DNA from: Coriaria nepalensis
Taxonomy: Eukaryota; Streptophyta; Magnoliopsida; Cucurbitales; Coriariaceae
Assembly (NCBI GenBank): GCA_027186245.1
Contig: CP114483.1
Location: forward strand, 19,364,220 to 19,428,219
Length of the DNA: 64,000 nt
Reading direction: 5' to 3'
Made by a program: the position numbers and the translations under genes. The notes beneath the pieces are model-generated. The model had not been told where the DNA came from and did not search any database. It was given only the letters and a program-made list of their open reading frames with translations. Of this stretch, positions 24,682 to 38,900 are shown in pieces. Numbering within the stretch: the stretch's first letter is position 1; each line of letters begins with the position of its first letter.

Positions 24682-27600
24682 AATGCTAAGTAAATGTATA
24701 GTTGCCTTCAGTAGATCAGCTGCAAGTTATGCACGAAAGTCATGTTTAAAAGGTGAATTTCATCTGAAGTGATTTAGAATGATTTAATGAGTAAAAGAGA
24801 TGCAATAATATGACTTTAACACTAAAAAAATGCGTAATTGCCTTCAGTAGATCAATTGCAAGTTATGCATGAACGTCGTGTTTTAAATGCGAAAATAGAA
24901 TTAGTTCGAAGTGCTTTCAAACAATTTAATGATCTAAAAAGACTGAATGATATGCTCTTTAAGGCTAAAATAATGCATTGTTGTATTCAATAGATTAATT
25001 GCAGGTTATGTAAGAAAATCATTTTTGAAGGGCAAAAATATAATTCGTTCGAATTCATTTATAATGATTTAATGACTAGAAGAGCCTCAATGACATGATT
25101 TTAACGCTAAGTAAATGTATAGTTGCCTTCAATAGATCAACTGCAAGTTATGCACGAAAGTCATGTTTAAAAGGTGAATTTCGTCTGAAGTGATTTAGAA
25201 TGATTTAATGAGTAAAAGAGATGCAATAATATGACTTTAACACTAAAAAAATGCATAATTGCCTTCAGTAGATCAATTGCAACTTATGAATCAAAGTCGT
25301 GTTTTAAATGCGAAAATAGAATTAGTTCGAAGTGCTTTCAAACAATTTAATGATCTAAAAAGACTGAATGATATGCTCTTTAAGGCTAAAATAATGCATT
25401 GTTGTATTCAATAGATTAATTGCAGGTTATGTAAGAAAATCATTTTTGAAGGGCAAAAATATAATTTGTTCGAATTCATTTATAATGATTTAATGACTAG
25501 AAGAGCCTCAATGACATGATTTTAATGCTAAGTAAATGTATAGTTGCCTTCAATAGATCAACTGCAAGTTATGCACGAAAGTCATGTTTAAAAGGTGAAT
25601 TTCGTCTGAAGTGATTTAGAATGATTTAAGGAGTAAAAGAGATGCAATAATATGACTTTAATACTAAAAAAATGCATAGTTTCCTTCAGTAGATCAATTG
25701 CAAGTTATGCATGAAAGTCGTGTTTTAAATGCGAAAATAGATTTAGTTCGAAGTGCTTTCAAACAATTTAATGATCTAAAAAGACTGAATGATATGCTCT
25801 TTAAGGCTAAAATAATGCATTGTTGTATTCAATAGATTAATTGCAGGTTATGTAAGAAAATCATTTTTGAAGGGCAAAAATATAATTCGTTCGAATTCAT
25901 TTATAATGATTTAATGACTAGAAGAGCCTCAATGACATGATTTTCACGCTAAGTAAATGTATAGTTGCCTTCAATAGATCACCTGCAGGTAATGCACGAA
26001 AGTCATGTTTTAAAGGTGAATTTCGTCTGAAGTGATTTAGAATGATTTAGTGAGTAAGAGAGATGCAATAATATGACTTTAACACTAAAAAAATGTGTAG
26101 TTGCCTTCAGTAGATCAATTGCAAGTCATGCATGAAAGTCGTGTTTTAAATGCCAAAATAGAACTAGTTCGAAGTGCTTTCAAACAATTTAATGATCTGA
26201 AAAGAGTGAATAATATGCTCTTTAAGGCTAAAATAATGCATTGTTGTATTCAATAGATTAATTGCAGGTTATGTAAGAAAATCATTTTTGAAGGGCAAAA
26301 ATATAATTCGTTCGAATTCATTTATAATGATTTATTGACTAGAAGAGCCTCAATGACATGATTTTAATGCTAAGTAAATGTATAGTTGCCTTCAGTAGAT
26401 CAACTACAAGTTATGCACGAAAGTCATGTTTAAAAGGTGAAATTCGTCTGAAGTGATTTAGAATGATTTAATGAGTAAAAGAGATGCAATAATATGACTT
26501 TAACACTAAAAAAATGCATAATTGCCTTCAGTAGATCAATTGCAACTTATGAATCAAAGTCGTGTTTTAAATGCGAAAATAGAATTAGTTCGAAGTGCTT
26601 TCAAACAATTTAATGATCTAAAAAGACTAAATGATATGCTCTTTAAGGCTAAAATAATGCATTGTTGTATTCAATAGATTAATTGCAGGTTATGTAAGAA
26701 AATCATTTTTGAAGGGCAAAAATATAATTCGTTCGAATTCATTTATAATGATTTAATGACTAGAAGAGCCTCAATGACATGATTTTAATGCTAAGTAAAT
26801 GTATAGTTGCCTTCAGTAGATCAACTACAAGTTATGCACGAAAGTCATGTTTAAAAGGTGAATTTCGTCTGAAGTGATTTAGAATGATTTAATGAGTAAA
26901 AGAGATGCAATAATATGACTTTAACACTAAAAAAATGCATAATTGCCTTCAGTAGATCAATTGCAAGTTATGAATCAAAGTCGTGTTTTAAATGCGAAAA
27001 TAGAATTGGTTCGAAGTGCTTTCAAACAATTTAATGATCTAAAAAGACTGAATGATATGCTCTTTAAGGCTAAAATAATGCATTGTTGTATTCAATAGAT
27101 TAATTGCAGGTTATGTAAGAAAATCATTTTTGAAGGGCAAAAATATAATTCGTTCGAATTCATTTATAATGATTTAATGACTAGAAGAGCCTCAATGACA
27201 TGATTTTAACGCTAAGTAAATGTATAGTTGCCTTCAATAGATCAACTGCAAGTTATGCACGAAAGTCAAGTTCAAAAGGTGAATTTCGTCTGAAGTGATT
27301 TAGAATGATTTAATGAGTAAAAGAGATGCAATAATATGACTTTAACACTAAAAAAATGCGTAATTGCCTTCAGTAGATCAATTGCAAGTTATGCATGAAA
27401 GTCATGTTTTAAATGCGAAAATAGAATTAGTTCGAAGTGCTTTCAAACAATTTAATGATCTAAAAAGACTGAATGATATGCTCTTTAAGGCTAAAATAAT
27501 GCATTGTTGTATTCAATAGATTAATTGCAGGTTATGTAAGAAAATCATTTTTGAAGGGCAAAAATATAATTCGTTCGAATTCATTTATAATGATTTAATG

Positions 27601-29307
27601 ACTAGAAGAGCCTCAATGACATGATTTTAACGCTAAGTAAATGTATAGTTGCCTTCAATAGATCAACTGCAAGTTATGCACGAAAGTCATGTTTAAAAGG
27701 TGAATTTCATCTGAAGTGATTTAGAATGATTTAATGAGTAAAAGAGATGCAATAATATGACTTTAATACTAAAAAAATGCATAGTTTCCTTCAGTAGATC
27801 AATTGCAAGTTATGCATGAAAGTCGTGTTTTAAATGCGAAAATAGAATTAGTTCGAAGTGCTTTCGAACAATTTAATGATCTAAAAAGACTGAATGATAT
27901 GCTCTTTAAGGCTAAAATAATGCATTGTTGTATTCAATAGATTAATTGCAGGTTATGTAAGAAAATCATTTTTGAAGGGCAAAAACATAATTCGTTCGAA
28001 TTCATTTATAATGATTTAATGACTAGATGAGCCTCAATGACATGATTTTAAGGCTAAGTAAATGTATAGTTACCTTCAGTAGAGAAACTGCAAGTTATGC
28101 ACGAAAGTCAAGATTAAAAGGTGAATTTCGTCTGAAGTGATTTAGAATGATTTATTGAGTTAAAGAGATGCAATAATATGACTTTAATACTAAAAAAATG
28201 CATAGTTTCCTTCAGTAGATCAATTGCAAGTTATGCGTGAAAGTCGTGTTTTAAATGCGAAAATAGAATTAGTTCGAAGTGCTTTCAAACAATTTAATGA
28301 TCTAAAAAGACTGAATGATATGCTCTTTAAGGCTAAAATAATGCATTGTTGTATTCAATAGATTAATTGCAGGTTATGTAAGAAAATCATTTTTGAAGGG
28401 CAAAAATATAATTCGTTCGAATTCATTTATAATGATTTAATGACTAGAAGAGCCTCAATGACATGATTTTAATGCTAAGTAAATGTATAGTTGCCTTCAA
28501 TAGATCACCTGCAAGTTATGCACGAAGGTCATGTTTAAAAGGTGAATTTCGTCTGAAATGATTTAGAATGAGTTAATGAGTAAAAGAGATGTAATAATAT
28601 GACTTTAACACTAAAAAAATGCATAATTGCCTTCAGTAGATCAATTGCAAGTTATGCATGAAAGTCGTGTTTTAAATGCGAAAATAGAATTAGTTCGAAG
28701 TGCTTTCGAACAATTTAATGATCTAAAAAGACTGAATGATATGCTCTTTAAGGCTAAAATAATGCATTGTTGTATTCAATGGATTAATTGCAGGTTATGT
28801 AAGAAAATCATTTTTGAAGGGCAAAAATATAATTCGTTCGAATTCATTTATAATGATTTAATGACTAGAAGAGCCTCAATGACATGATATTAATGCTAAG
28901 TAAATGTATAGTTGCCTTCAGTAGATCAGCTGCAAGTTATGCACGAAAGTCATGTTTAAAAGGTGAATTTCATCTGAAGTGATTTAGAATGATTTAATGA
29001 GTAAAAGAGATGCAATAATATGACTTTAACACTAAAAAAATGCGTAATTGCCTTCAGTAGATCAATTGCAAGTTATGCATGAAAGTCACGTTTTAAATGC
29101 GAAAATAGAATTAGTTCGAAGTGCTTTCAAACAATTTAATGATCTAAAAAGACTGAATGATATGCTCTTTAAGGCTAAAATAATGCATTGTTGTATTCAA
29201 TAGATTAATTGCAGGTTATGTAAGAAAATCATTTTTGAAGGGCAAAAATATAATTCGTTCGAATTCATTTATAATGATTTAATGACTAGAAGAGCCTCAA
29301 TGACATG
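21630..29307 (+). repeat. Large higher-order block, copy 1 (~7.7 kb)
   Basis: This block matches 35946-44044. The offset is 14316 for about 21630-24681 and 14737 for about 24490-29307; the 421-bp step is one extra unit in copy 2. Shared rare markers in the second part are GATCAGCTGC (24714), CAACTTATGAATC, TTTAAGGAG, AGATTTAG, CCTGCAGGTAATG (25982), GTGAGTAAGAG, TGCCAAAATAG, GTTACCTTCAG, GAAGGTCATG and GAGTTAATGAG. I noticed about ten single-base differences over the ~4.8-kb second part. Confidence 0.85.
28627..28887 (+). other. 86-codon open frame, TGG type
   Basis: Codon 52 is TGG (28780-28782) instead of TAG. Against the CAG type the peptide has E for K at residue 28, R-L-N-D for R-V-N-N around 35-38, and W for Q at 52. 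The variation is mostly amino-acid changing, which argues against purifying selection. The unit is part of large block copy 1 and is repeated at 43364. Confidence 0.25.
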
Positions 29308-32300
29308 ATATTAATGCTAAGTAAATGTATAGTTGCCTTCAGTAGATCAGCTGCAAGTTATGCACGAAAGTCATGTTTAAAAGGTGAATTTCATCTGAAG
29401 TGATTTAGAATGATTTAATGAGTAAAAGAGATGCAATAATATGACTTTAACACAAAAAAAATGCGTAATTGCCTTCAGTAGATCAATTGCAAGTTATGCA
29501 TGAAAGTCATGTTTTAAATGCGAAAATAGAATTAGTTCGAAGTGCTTTCAAACAATTTAATGATCTAAAAAGACTGAATGATATGCTCTTTAAGGCTAAA
29601 ATAATGCATTGTTGTATTCAATAGATTAATTGCAGGTTATGTAAGAAAATCATTTTTGAAGGGCAAAAATATAATTCGTTCGAATTCATTTATAATGATT
29701 TAATGACTAGAAGAGCCTCAATGACATGATTTTAATGCTAAGTAAATGTATAGTTGCCTTCAGTAGATCAACTACAAGTTATGCACGAAAGTCATGTTTA
29801 AAAGGTGAATTTCGTCTGAAGTGATTTAGAATGATTTAATGAGTAAAAGAGATGCAATAATATGACTTTAACACTAAAAAAATGCATAATTGCCTTCAGT
29901 AGATCAATTGCAAGTTATGAATAAAAGTCGTGTTTTAAATGCGAAAATAGAATTGGTTCGAAGTGCTTTCAAACAATTTAATGATCTAAAAAGACTGAAT
30001 GATATGCTCTTTAAGGCTAAAATAATGCATTGTTGTATTCAATAGATTAATTGCAGGTTATGTAAGAAAATCATTTTTGAAGGGCAAAAATATAATTCGT
30101 TCGAATTCATTTATAATGATTTAATGACTAGAAGAGCCTCAATGACATGGTTTTAACGCTAAGTAAATGTATAGTTGCCTTCAATAGATCAACTGCAAGT
30201 TATGCACGAAAGTCATGTTTAAAAGGTGAATTTCATCTGAAGTGATTTAGAATGATTTAATGAGTAAAAGAGATGCAATAATATGACTTTAATACTAAAA
30301 AAATGCATAGTTTCCTTCAGTAGATCAATTGCAAGTTATGCATGAAAGTCGTGTTTTAAATGCGAAAATAGAATTAGTTCGAAGTGCTTTCGAACAATTT
30401 AATGATCTAAAAAGACCGAATGATATGCTCTTTAAGGCTAAAATAATGCATTGTTGTATTCAATAGATTAATTGCAGGTTATGTAAGAAAATCATTTTTG
30501 AAGGGCAAAAACATAATTCGTTCGAATTCATTTATAATGATTTAATGACTAGATGAGCCTCAATGACATGATTTTAAGGCTAAGTAAATGTATAGTTGCC
30601 TTCAGTAGAGAAACTGCAAGTTATGCACGAAAGTCAAGATTAAAAGGTGAATTTCGTCTGAAGTGATTTAGAATGATTTATTGAGTAAAAGAGATGCAAT
30701 AATATGACTTTAATACTAAAAAAATGCATAGTTTCCTTCAGTAGATCAATTGCAAGTTATGCATGAAAGTCGTGTTTTAAATGCGAAAATAGAATTAGTT
30801 CGAAGTGCTTTCGAACAATTTAATGATCTAAAAAGACTGAATGATATGCTCTTTAAGGCTAAAATAATGCATTGTTGTATTTAATGGATTAATTGCAGGT
30901 TATGTAAGAAAATCATTTTTGAAGGGCAAAAATATAATTCCTTCGAATTCATTTATAATGATTTAATGACTAGAAGAGCCTCAATGACATGATTTTAATG
31001 CTAAGTAAATGTATAGTTGCCTTCAGTAGATCAACTGCAAGTTATGCACGAAAGTCATGTTTAAAAGGTGAATTTCATCTAAAGTGATTTAGAATGATTC
31101 TTATGAGTAAAAGAGATGCAATAATATGACTTTAACACTAAAAAAATGCATAGTTTCCTTCAGTACATCAATTGCAAGTTATTCATGAAAGTCGTGTTTT
31201 AAATGCGAAAATAGAATTAGTTCGAAGTGCTTTCAAACAATTTAATGATCTGAAAAGAGTGAATAATATGCTCTTTAAAGCTAAAATAATGCATTGTTGT
31301 ATTCAATAGATTAATTGCAGGTTATGTAAGAAAATCATTTTTGAAGGGCAAAAATATGATTCGTTCGAATTCATTTATAATGATTTATTGACTAGAAGAG
31401 CCTCAATGACATGATTTTAATGCTAAGTAAATGTATAGTTGCCTTCAGTAGATCAACTGCAAGTTATGCACGAAAGTCATGTTTAAAAGGTGAATTTCGT
31501 CTGAAGTGATTTAGAATGATTTAATGAGTAAAAGAGATGCAATAATATGACTTTAACACGAAAAAAATGCATAATTGCCTTCAGTAGATCAATTGCAAGT
31601 TATGAATCAAAGTCGTGTTTTAAATGCGAAAATAGAATTAGTTCGAAGTGCTTTCAAACAATTTAATGATCTAAAAAGACTGATTGATATGCTCTTTAAG
31701 GCTAAAATAATGCATTGTTCTGTTCAATAGATTAATTGCAGGTTATGTAAGAAAATCATTTTTGAAGGGCAAAAATATAATTCGTTCGAATTCATTTATA
31801 ATGATTTAATGACTAGAAGAGCCTCAATGACATGATTTTAATGCTAAGTAAATGTATAGTTGCCTTCAGTAGATCAACTGCAAGTTATGCACGAAAGTCA
31901 TGTTTAAAAGGTGAATTTCGTCTGAAGTGGTTTAGAATGATTTAATGAGTAAAAGAGATGCAATAATATGACTTTAACACTAAAAAAATGTGTAGTTGCC
32001 TTCAGTAGATCAATTGCAAGTCATGCATGAAAGTCGTGTTTTAAATCCGAAAATAGAACTAGTTCGAAGTGCTTTCAAACAATTTAATGATCTGAGAAGA
32101 GTGAATAATATGCTCTTTAAGGCTAAAATAATGCACTGTTGTATTCAATAGATTAATTGCAGGTTATGTAAGAAAATCATTTTTGAAGGGCAAAAATATA
32201 ATTCGTTCGAATTCATTTATAATGATTTAATGACTAGAAGAGCTTCAATGACATGATTTTAATGCTAAGTAAATGTATAGTTGCCTTCAGTAGATCAACT

Positions 32301-32332
32301 GCAAGTTATGCACGAAAGTCATGTTTAAAAGG
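29107..32332 (+). repeat. 8-unit higher-order repeat, copy 1
   Basis: This block matches the following ~3.3 kb at an offset of 3369 (8 x 421 + 1). Shared markers are TGATATTAATG with CAGCTGC, ACACAAAAAAAATGCG, GAATAAAAGTCG, ACATGGTTTT, AAGACCGAATG, GTATTTAATGG, ATTCCTTCG, GATTCTTATGAG, CAGTACATC, AAATATGATTCG, TGTTCTGTTCAATAG, GTGGTTTAG, AATCCGAAAATAG and GAGCTTCAATG. Almost every unit has a private marker, so the order is easy to follow. Confidence 0.87.
31096..31107. other. +1-bp 'GATTCTTATGAG' insertion in subunit C, first of eight
   Basis: GATTCTTATGAG replaces GATTTAATGAG and lengthens the unit to 422 bp. The other seven sites begin near 34465, 47096, 50045, 52150, 55099, 58047 and 58890. 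Each is followed by CAGTACATC and ATTCATGAAAG in the next A, so the change travels with its neighbour. None occurs in the first 31 kb. Confidence 0.85.
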
Positions 32333-32458
32333 TGAATTTCATCTGAAGTGATTTAGAATGATTTAATGAGTAAAAGAGATGCAATAATATGACTTTAACA
32401 CAAAAAAAATGCGTAATTGCCTTCAGTAGATCAATTGCAAGTTATGCATGAAAGTCAT

Positions 32459-35400
32459 GTTTTAAATGCGAAAATAGAATTAGTTCGAAGTGCTTTCAAA
32501 CAATTTAATGATCTAAAAAGACTGAATGATATGCTCTTTAAGGCTAAAATAATGCATTGTTGTATTCAATAGATTAATTGCAGGTTATGTAAGAAAATCA
32601 TTTTTGAAGGGCAAAAATATAATTCGTTCGAATTCATTTATAATGATTTAATGACTAGAAGAGCCTCAATGACATGATATTAATGCTAAGTAAATGTATA
32701 GTTGCCTTCAGTAGATCAGCTGCAAGTTATGCACGAAAGTCATGTTTAAAAGGTGAATTTCATCTGAAGTGATTTAGAATGATTTAATGAGTAAAAGAGA
32801 TGCAATAATATGACTTTAACACAAAAAAAATGCGTAATTGCCTTCAGTAGATCAATTGCAAGTTATGCATGAAAGTCATGTTTTAAATGCGAAAATAGAA
32901 TTAGTTCGAAGTGCTTTCAAACAATTTAATGATCTAAAAAGACTGAATGATATGCTCTTTAAGGCTAAAATAATGCATTGTTGTATTCAATAGATTAATT
33001 GCAGGTTATGTAAGAAAATCATTTTTGAAGGGCAAAAATATAATTCGTTCGAATTCATTTATAATGATTTAATGACTAGAAGAGCCTCAATGACATGATT
33101 TTAATGCTAAGTAAATGTATAGTTGCCTTCAGTAGATCAACTACAAGTTATGCACGAAAGTCATGTTTAAAAGGTGAATTTCGTCTGAAGTGATTTAGAA
33201 TGATTTAATGAGTAAAAGAGATGCAATAATATGACTTTAACACTAAAAAAATGCATAATTGCCTTCAGTAGATCAATTGCAAGTTATGAATAAAAGTCGT
33301 GTTTTAAATGCGAAAATAGAATTGGTTCGAAGTGCTTTCAAACAATTTAATGATCTAAAAAGACTGAATGATATGCTCTTTAAGGCTAAAATAATGCATT
33401 GTTGTATTCAATAGATTAATTGCAGGTTATGTAAGAAAATCATTTTTGAAGGGCAAAAATATAATTCGTTCGAATTCATTTATAATGATTTAATGACTAG
33501 AAGAGCCTCAATGACATGGTTTTAACGCTAAGTAAATGTATAGTTGCCTTCAATAGATCAACTGCAAGTTATGCACGAAAGTCATGTTTAAAAGGTGAAT
33601 TTCATCTGAAGTGATTTAGAATGATTTAATGAGTAAAAGAGATGCAATAATATGACTTTAATACTAAAAAAATGCATAGTTTCCTTCAGTAGATCAATTG
33701 CAAGTTATGCATGAAAGTCGTGTTTTAAATGCGAAAATAGAATTAGTTCGAAGTGCTTTCGAACAATTTAATGATCTAAAAAGACCGAATGATATGCTCT
33801 TTAAGGCTAAAATAATGCATTGTTGTATTCAATAGATTAATTGCAGGTTATGTAAGAAAATCATTTTTGAAGGGCAAAAACATAATTCGTTCGAATTCAT
33901 TTATAATGATTTAATGACTAGATGAGCCTCAATGACATGATTTTAAGGCTAAGTAAATGTATAGTTGCCTTCAGTAGAGAAACTGCAAGTTATGCACGAA
34001 AGTCAAGATTAAAAGGTGAATTTCGTCTGAAGTGATTTAGAATGATTTATTGAGTAAAAGAGATGCAATAATATGACTTTAATACTAAAAAAATGCATAG
34101 TTTCCTTCAGTAGATCAATTGCAAGTTATGCATGAAAGTCGTGTTTTAAATGCGAAAATAGAATTAGTTCGAAGTGCTTTCGAACAATTTAATGATCTAA
34201 AAAGACTGAATGATATGCTCTTTAAGGCTAAAATAATGCATTGTTGTATTTAATGGATTAATTGCAGGTTATGTAAGAAAATCATTTTTGAAGGGCAAAA
34301 ATATAATTCCTTCGAATTCATTTATAATGATTTAATGACTAGAAGAGCCTCAATGACATGATTTTAATGCTAAGTAAATGTATAGTTGCCTTCAGTAGAT
34401 CAACTGCAAGTTATGCACGAAAGTCATGTTTAAAACGTGAATTTCATCTAAAGTGATTTAGAATGATTCTTATGAGTAAAAGAGATGCAATAATATGACT
34501 TTAACACTAAAAAAATGCATAGTTTCCTTCAGTACATCAATTGCAAGTTATTCATGAAAGTCGTGTTTTAAATGCGAAAATAGAATTAGTTCGAAGTGCT
34601 TTCAAACAATTTAATGATCTGAAAAGAGTGAATAATATGCTCTTTAAAGCTAAAATAATGCATTGTTGTATTCAATAGATTAATTGCAGGTTATGTAAGA
34701 AAATCATTTTTGAAGGGCAAAAATATGATTCGTTCGAATTCATTTATAATGATTTATTGACTAGAAGAGCCTCAATGACATGATTTTAATGCTAAGTAAA
34801 TGTATAGTTGCCTTCAGTAGATCAACTGCAAGTTATGCACGAAAGTCATGTTTAAAAGGTGAATTTCGTCTGAAGTGATTTAGAATGATTTAATGAGTAA
34901 AAGAGATGCAATAATATGACTTTAACACGAAAAAAATGCATAATTGCCTTCAGTAGATCAATTGCAAGTTATGAATCAAAGTCGTGTTTTAAATGCGAAA
35001 ATAGAATTAGTTCGAAGTGCTTTCAAACAATTTAATGATCTAAAAAGACTGATTGATATGCTCTTTAAGGCTAAAATAATGCATTGTTCTGTTCAATAGA
35101 TTAATTGCAGGTTATGTAAGAAAATCATTTTTGAAGGGCAAAAATATAATTCGTTCGAATTCATTTATAATGATTTAATGACTAGAAGAGCCTCAATGAC
35201 ATGATTTTAATGCTAAGTAAATGTATAGTTGCCTTCAGTAGATCAACTGCAAGTTATGCACGAAAGTCATGTTTAAAAGGTGAATTTCGTCTGAAGTGGT
35301 TTAGAATGATTTAATGAGTAAAAGAGATGCAATAATATGACTTTAACACTAAAAAAATGTGTAGTTGCCTTCAGTAGATCAATTGCAAGTCATGCATGAA

Positions 35401-35701
35401 AGTCGTGTTTTAAATCCGAAAATAGAACTAGTTCGAAGTGCTTTCAAACAATTTAATGATCTGAGAAGAGTGAATAATATGCTCTTTAAGGCTAAAATAA
35501 TGCACTGTTGTATTCAATAGATTAATTGCAGGTTATGTAAGAAAATCATTTTTGAAGGGCAAAAATATAATTCGTTCGAATTCATTTATAATGATTTAAT
35601 GACTAGAAGAGCTTCAATGACATGATTTTAATGCTAAGTAAATGTATAGTTGCCTTCAGTAGATCAACTGCAAGTTATGCACGAAAGTCATGTTTAAAAG
35701 G
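32459..35701 (+). repeat. 8-unit higher-order repeat, copy 2
   Basis: This is the tandem copy of 29107-32332, with the same ordered markers. For example, GATTCTTATGAG begins at 34465 against 31096. A difference is TTTAAAACGTGAA near 34435 for TTTAAAAGGTGAA. Identity ends near 35702, where TTCATCTG (32340) corresponds to TTCGTCTG. A further partial unit of this type, with TGTTCTGTTC near 35930, joins it to large block copy 2. Confidence 0.87.
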
Positions 35702-35945
35702 TGAATTTCGTCTGAAGTGATTTAGAATGATTTAATGAGTAAAAGAGATGCAATAATATGACTTTAACACGAAAAAAATGCATAATTGCCTTCAGTAGAT
35801 CAATTGCAAGTTATGAATCAAAGTCGTGTTTTAAATGCGAAAATAGAATTAGTTCGAAGTGCTTTCAAACAATTTAATGATCTAAAAAGACTGATTGATA
35901 TGCTCTTTAAGGCTAAAATAATGCATTGTTCTGTTCAATAGATTA

Positions 35946-38900
35946 ATTGCAGGTTATGTAAGAAAATCATTTTTGAAGGGCAAAAATATAATTCGTTCGA
36001 ATTCATTTATAATGATTTAATGACTAGAAGAGCCTCAATAACATGATTTTAACGCTAAGTAAATGTATAGTTGCCTTCAATAGATCAACTGCAAGTTATG
36101 CACGAAAGTCAAGTTCAAAAGGTGAATTTCGTCTGAAGTGATTTAGAATGATTTAATGAGTAAAAGAGATGCAATAATATGACTTTAACACTAAAAAAAT
36201 GCGTAATTGCCTTCAGTAGATTAATTGCAAGTTATGCATGAACGTCGTGTTTTAAATGCGAAAGTAGAATTAGTTCGAAGTGCTTTCAAATAATTTAATG
36301 ATCTGAAAAGACTGAATGATATGCTCTTTAAGGCTAAAATAATGCATTGTTGTATTCAATAGATTAATTGCAGGTTATGTAAGAAAATCATTTTTGAAGG
36401 GCAAAAATATAATTCGTTCGAATTCATTTATAATGATTTAATGACTAGAAGAGCCTCAATGACATGATTTTCACGCTAAGTAAATGTATAGTTGCCTTTA
36501 ATAGATCACCTGCAAGTTATGCACGAAAGTCATGTTTAAAAGGTGAATTTCGTCTGAAGTGATTTAGAATGATTTAGTGAGTAAAAGAGATGCAATAATA
36601 TGACTTTAACACTAAAAGAATGTGTAGTTGCCTTCAGTAGATCAATTGCAAGTCATGCATGAAAGTCGTGTTTTAAATGCGAAAATAGAACTAGTTCGAA
36701 GTGCTTTCAAACAATTTATTGATCTGAAAAGAGTGAATAATATGCTCTTTAAGGCTAAAATAATGCATTGTTGTATTCAATAGATTAATTGCAGATTATG
36801 TAAGAAAATCATTTTTGAAGGGCAAAAATATAATTCGTTCGAATTCATTTATAATGATTTAATGACTAGAAGAGCCTCAATGACATGATTTTAACGCTAA
36901 GTAAATGTATAGTTGCCTTCAATAGATCAACTGCAAGTTATGCACGAAAGTCAAGTTCAAAAGGTGAATTTCGTCTGAAGTGATTTAGAATGATTTAATG
37001 AGTAAAAGAGATGCAATAATATGACTTTAACACTAAAAAAATGCGTAATTGCCTTCAGTAGATCAATTGCAAGTTATGCATGAAAGTCATGTTTTAAATG
37101 CGAAAATAGAATTAGTTCGAAGTGCTTTCAAACAATTTAATGATCTAAAAAGACTGAATGATATGCTCTTTAAGGCTAAAATAATGCATTGTTGTATTCA
37201 ATAGATTAATTGCAGGTTATGTAAGAAAATCATTTTTGAAGGGCAAAAATATAATTCGTTCGAATTCATTTATAATGATTTAATGACTAGAAGAGCCTCA
37301 ATGACATGATTTTAACGCTAAGTAAATGTATAGTTGCCTTCAATAGATCAACTGCAAGTTATGCACGAAAGTCATGTTTAAAAGGTGAATTTCGTCTGAA
37401 GTGATTTAGAATGATTTAATGAGTAAAAGAGATGCAATAATATGACTTTAATACTAAAAAAATGCATAGTTTCCTTCAGTAGATCAATTGCAAGTTATGC
37501 ATGAAAGTCGTGTTTTAAATGCGAAAATAGATTTAGTTCGAAGTGCTTTCAAACAATTTAATGATCTAAAAAGACTGAATGATATGCTCTTTAAGGCTAA
37601 AATAATGCATTGTTGTATTCAATAGATTAATTGCAGGTTATGTAAGAAAATCATTTTTGAAGGGCAAAAATATAATTCGTTCGAATTCATTTATAATGAT
37701 TTAATGACTAGAAGAGCCTCAATAACATGATTTTAACGCTAAGTAAATGTATAGTTGCCTTCAATAGATCAACTGCAAGTTATGCACGAAAGTCAAGTTC
37801 AAAAGGTGAATTTCGTCTGAAGTGATTTAGAATGATTTAATGAGTAAAAGAGATGCAATAATATGACTTTAACACTAAAAAAATGCGTAATTGCCTTCAG
37901 TAGATTAATTGCAAGTTATGCATGAACGTCGTGTTTTAAATGCGAAAGTAGAATTAGTTCGAAGTGCTTTCAAATAATTTAATGATCTGAAAAGACTGAA
38001 TGATATGCTCTTTAAGGCTAAAATAATGCATTGTTGTATTCAATAGATTAATTGCAGGTTATGTAAGAAAATCATTTTTGAAGGGCAAAAATATAATTCG
38101 TTCGAATTCATTTATAATGATTTAATGACTAGAAGAGCCTCAATGACATGATTTTCACGCTAAGTAAATGTATAGTTGCCTTTAATAGATCACCTGCAAG
38201 TTATGCACGAAAGTCATGTTTAAAAGGTGAATTTCGTCTGAAGTGATTTAGAATGATTTAGTGAGTAAAAGAGATGCAATAATATGACTTTAACACTAAA
38301 AGAATGTGTAGTTGCCTTCAGTAGATCAATTGCAAGTCATGCATGAAAGTCGTGTTTTAAATGCGAAAATAGAACTAGTTCGAAGTGCTTTCAAACAATT
38401 TATTGATCTGAAAAGAGTGAATAATATGCTCTTTAAGGCTAAAATAATGCATTGTTGTATTCAATAGATTAATTGCAGATTATGTAAGAAAATCATTTTT
38501 GAAGGGCAAAAATATAATTCGTTCGAATTCATTTATAATGATTTAATGACTAGAAGAGCCTCAATGACATGATTTTAATGCTAAGTAAATGTATAGTTGC
38601 CTTCAATAGATCAACTGCAAGTTATGCACGAAAGTCAAGTTCAAAAGGTGAATTTCGTCTGAAGTGATTTAGAATGATTTAATGAGTAAAAGAGATGCAA
38701 TAATATGACTTTAACACTAAAAAAATGCGTAATTGCCTTCAGTAGATCAATTGCAAGTTATGCATGAAAGTCATGTTTTAAATGCGAAAATAGAATTAGT
38801 TCGAAGTGCTTTCAAACAATTTAATGATCTAAAAAGACTGAATGATATGCTCTTTAAGGCTAAAATAATGCATTGTTGTATTCAATAGATTAATTGCAGG

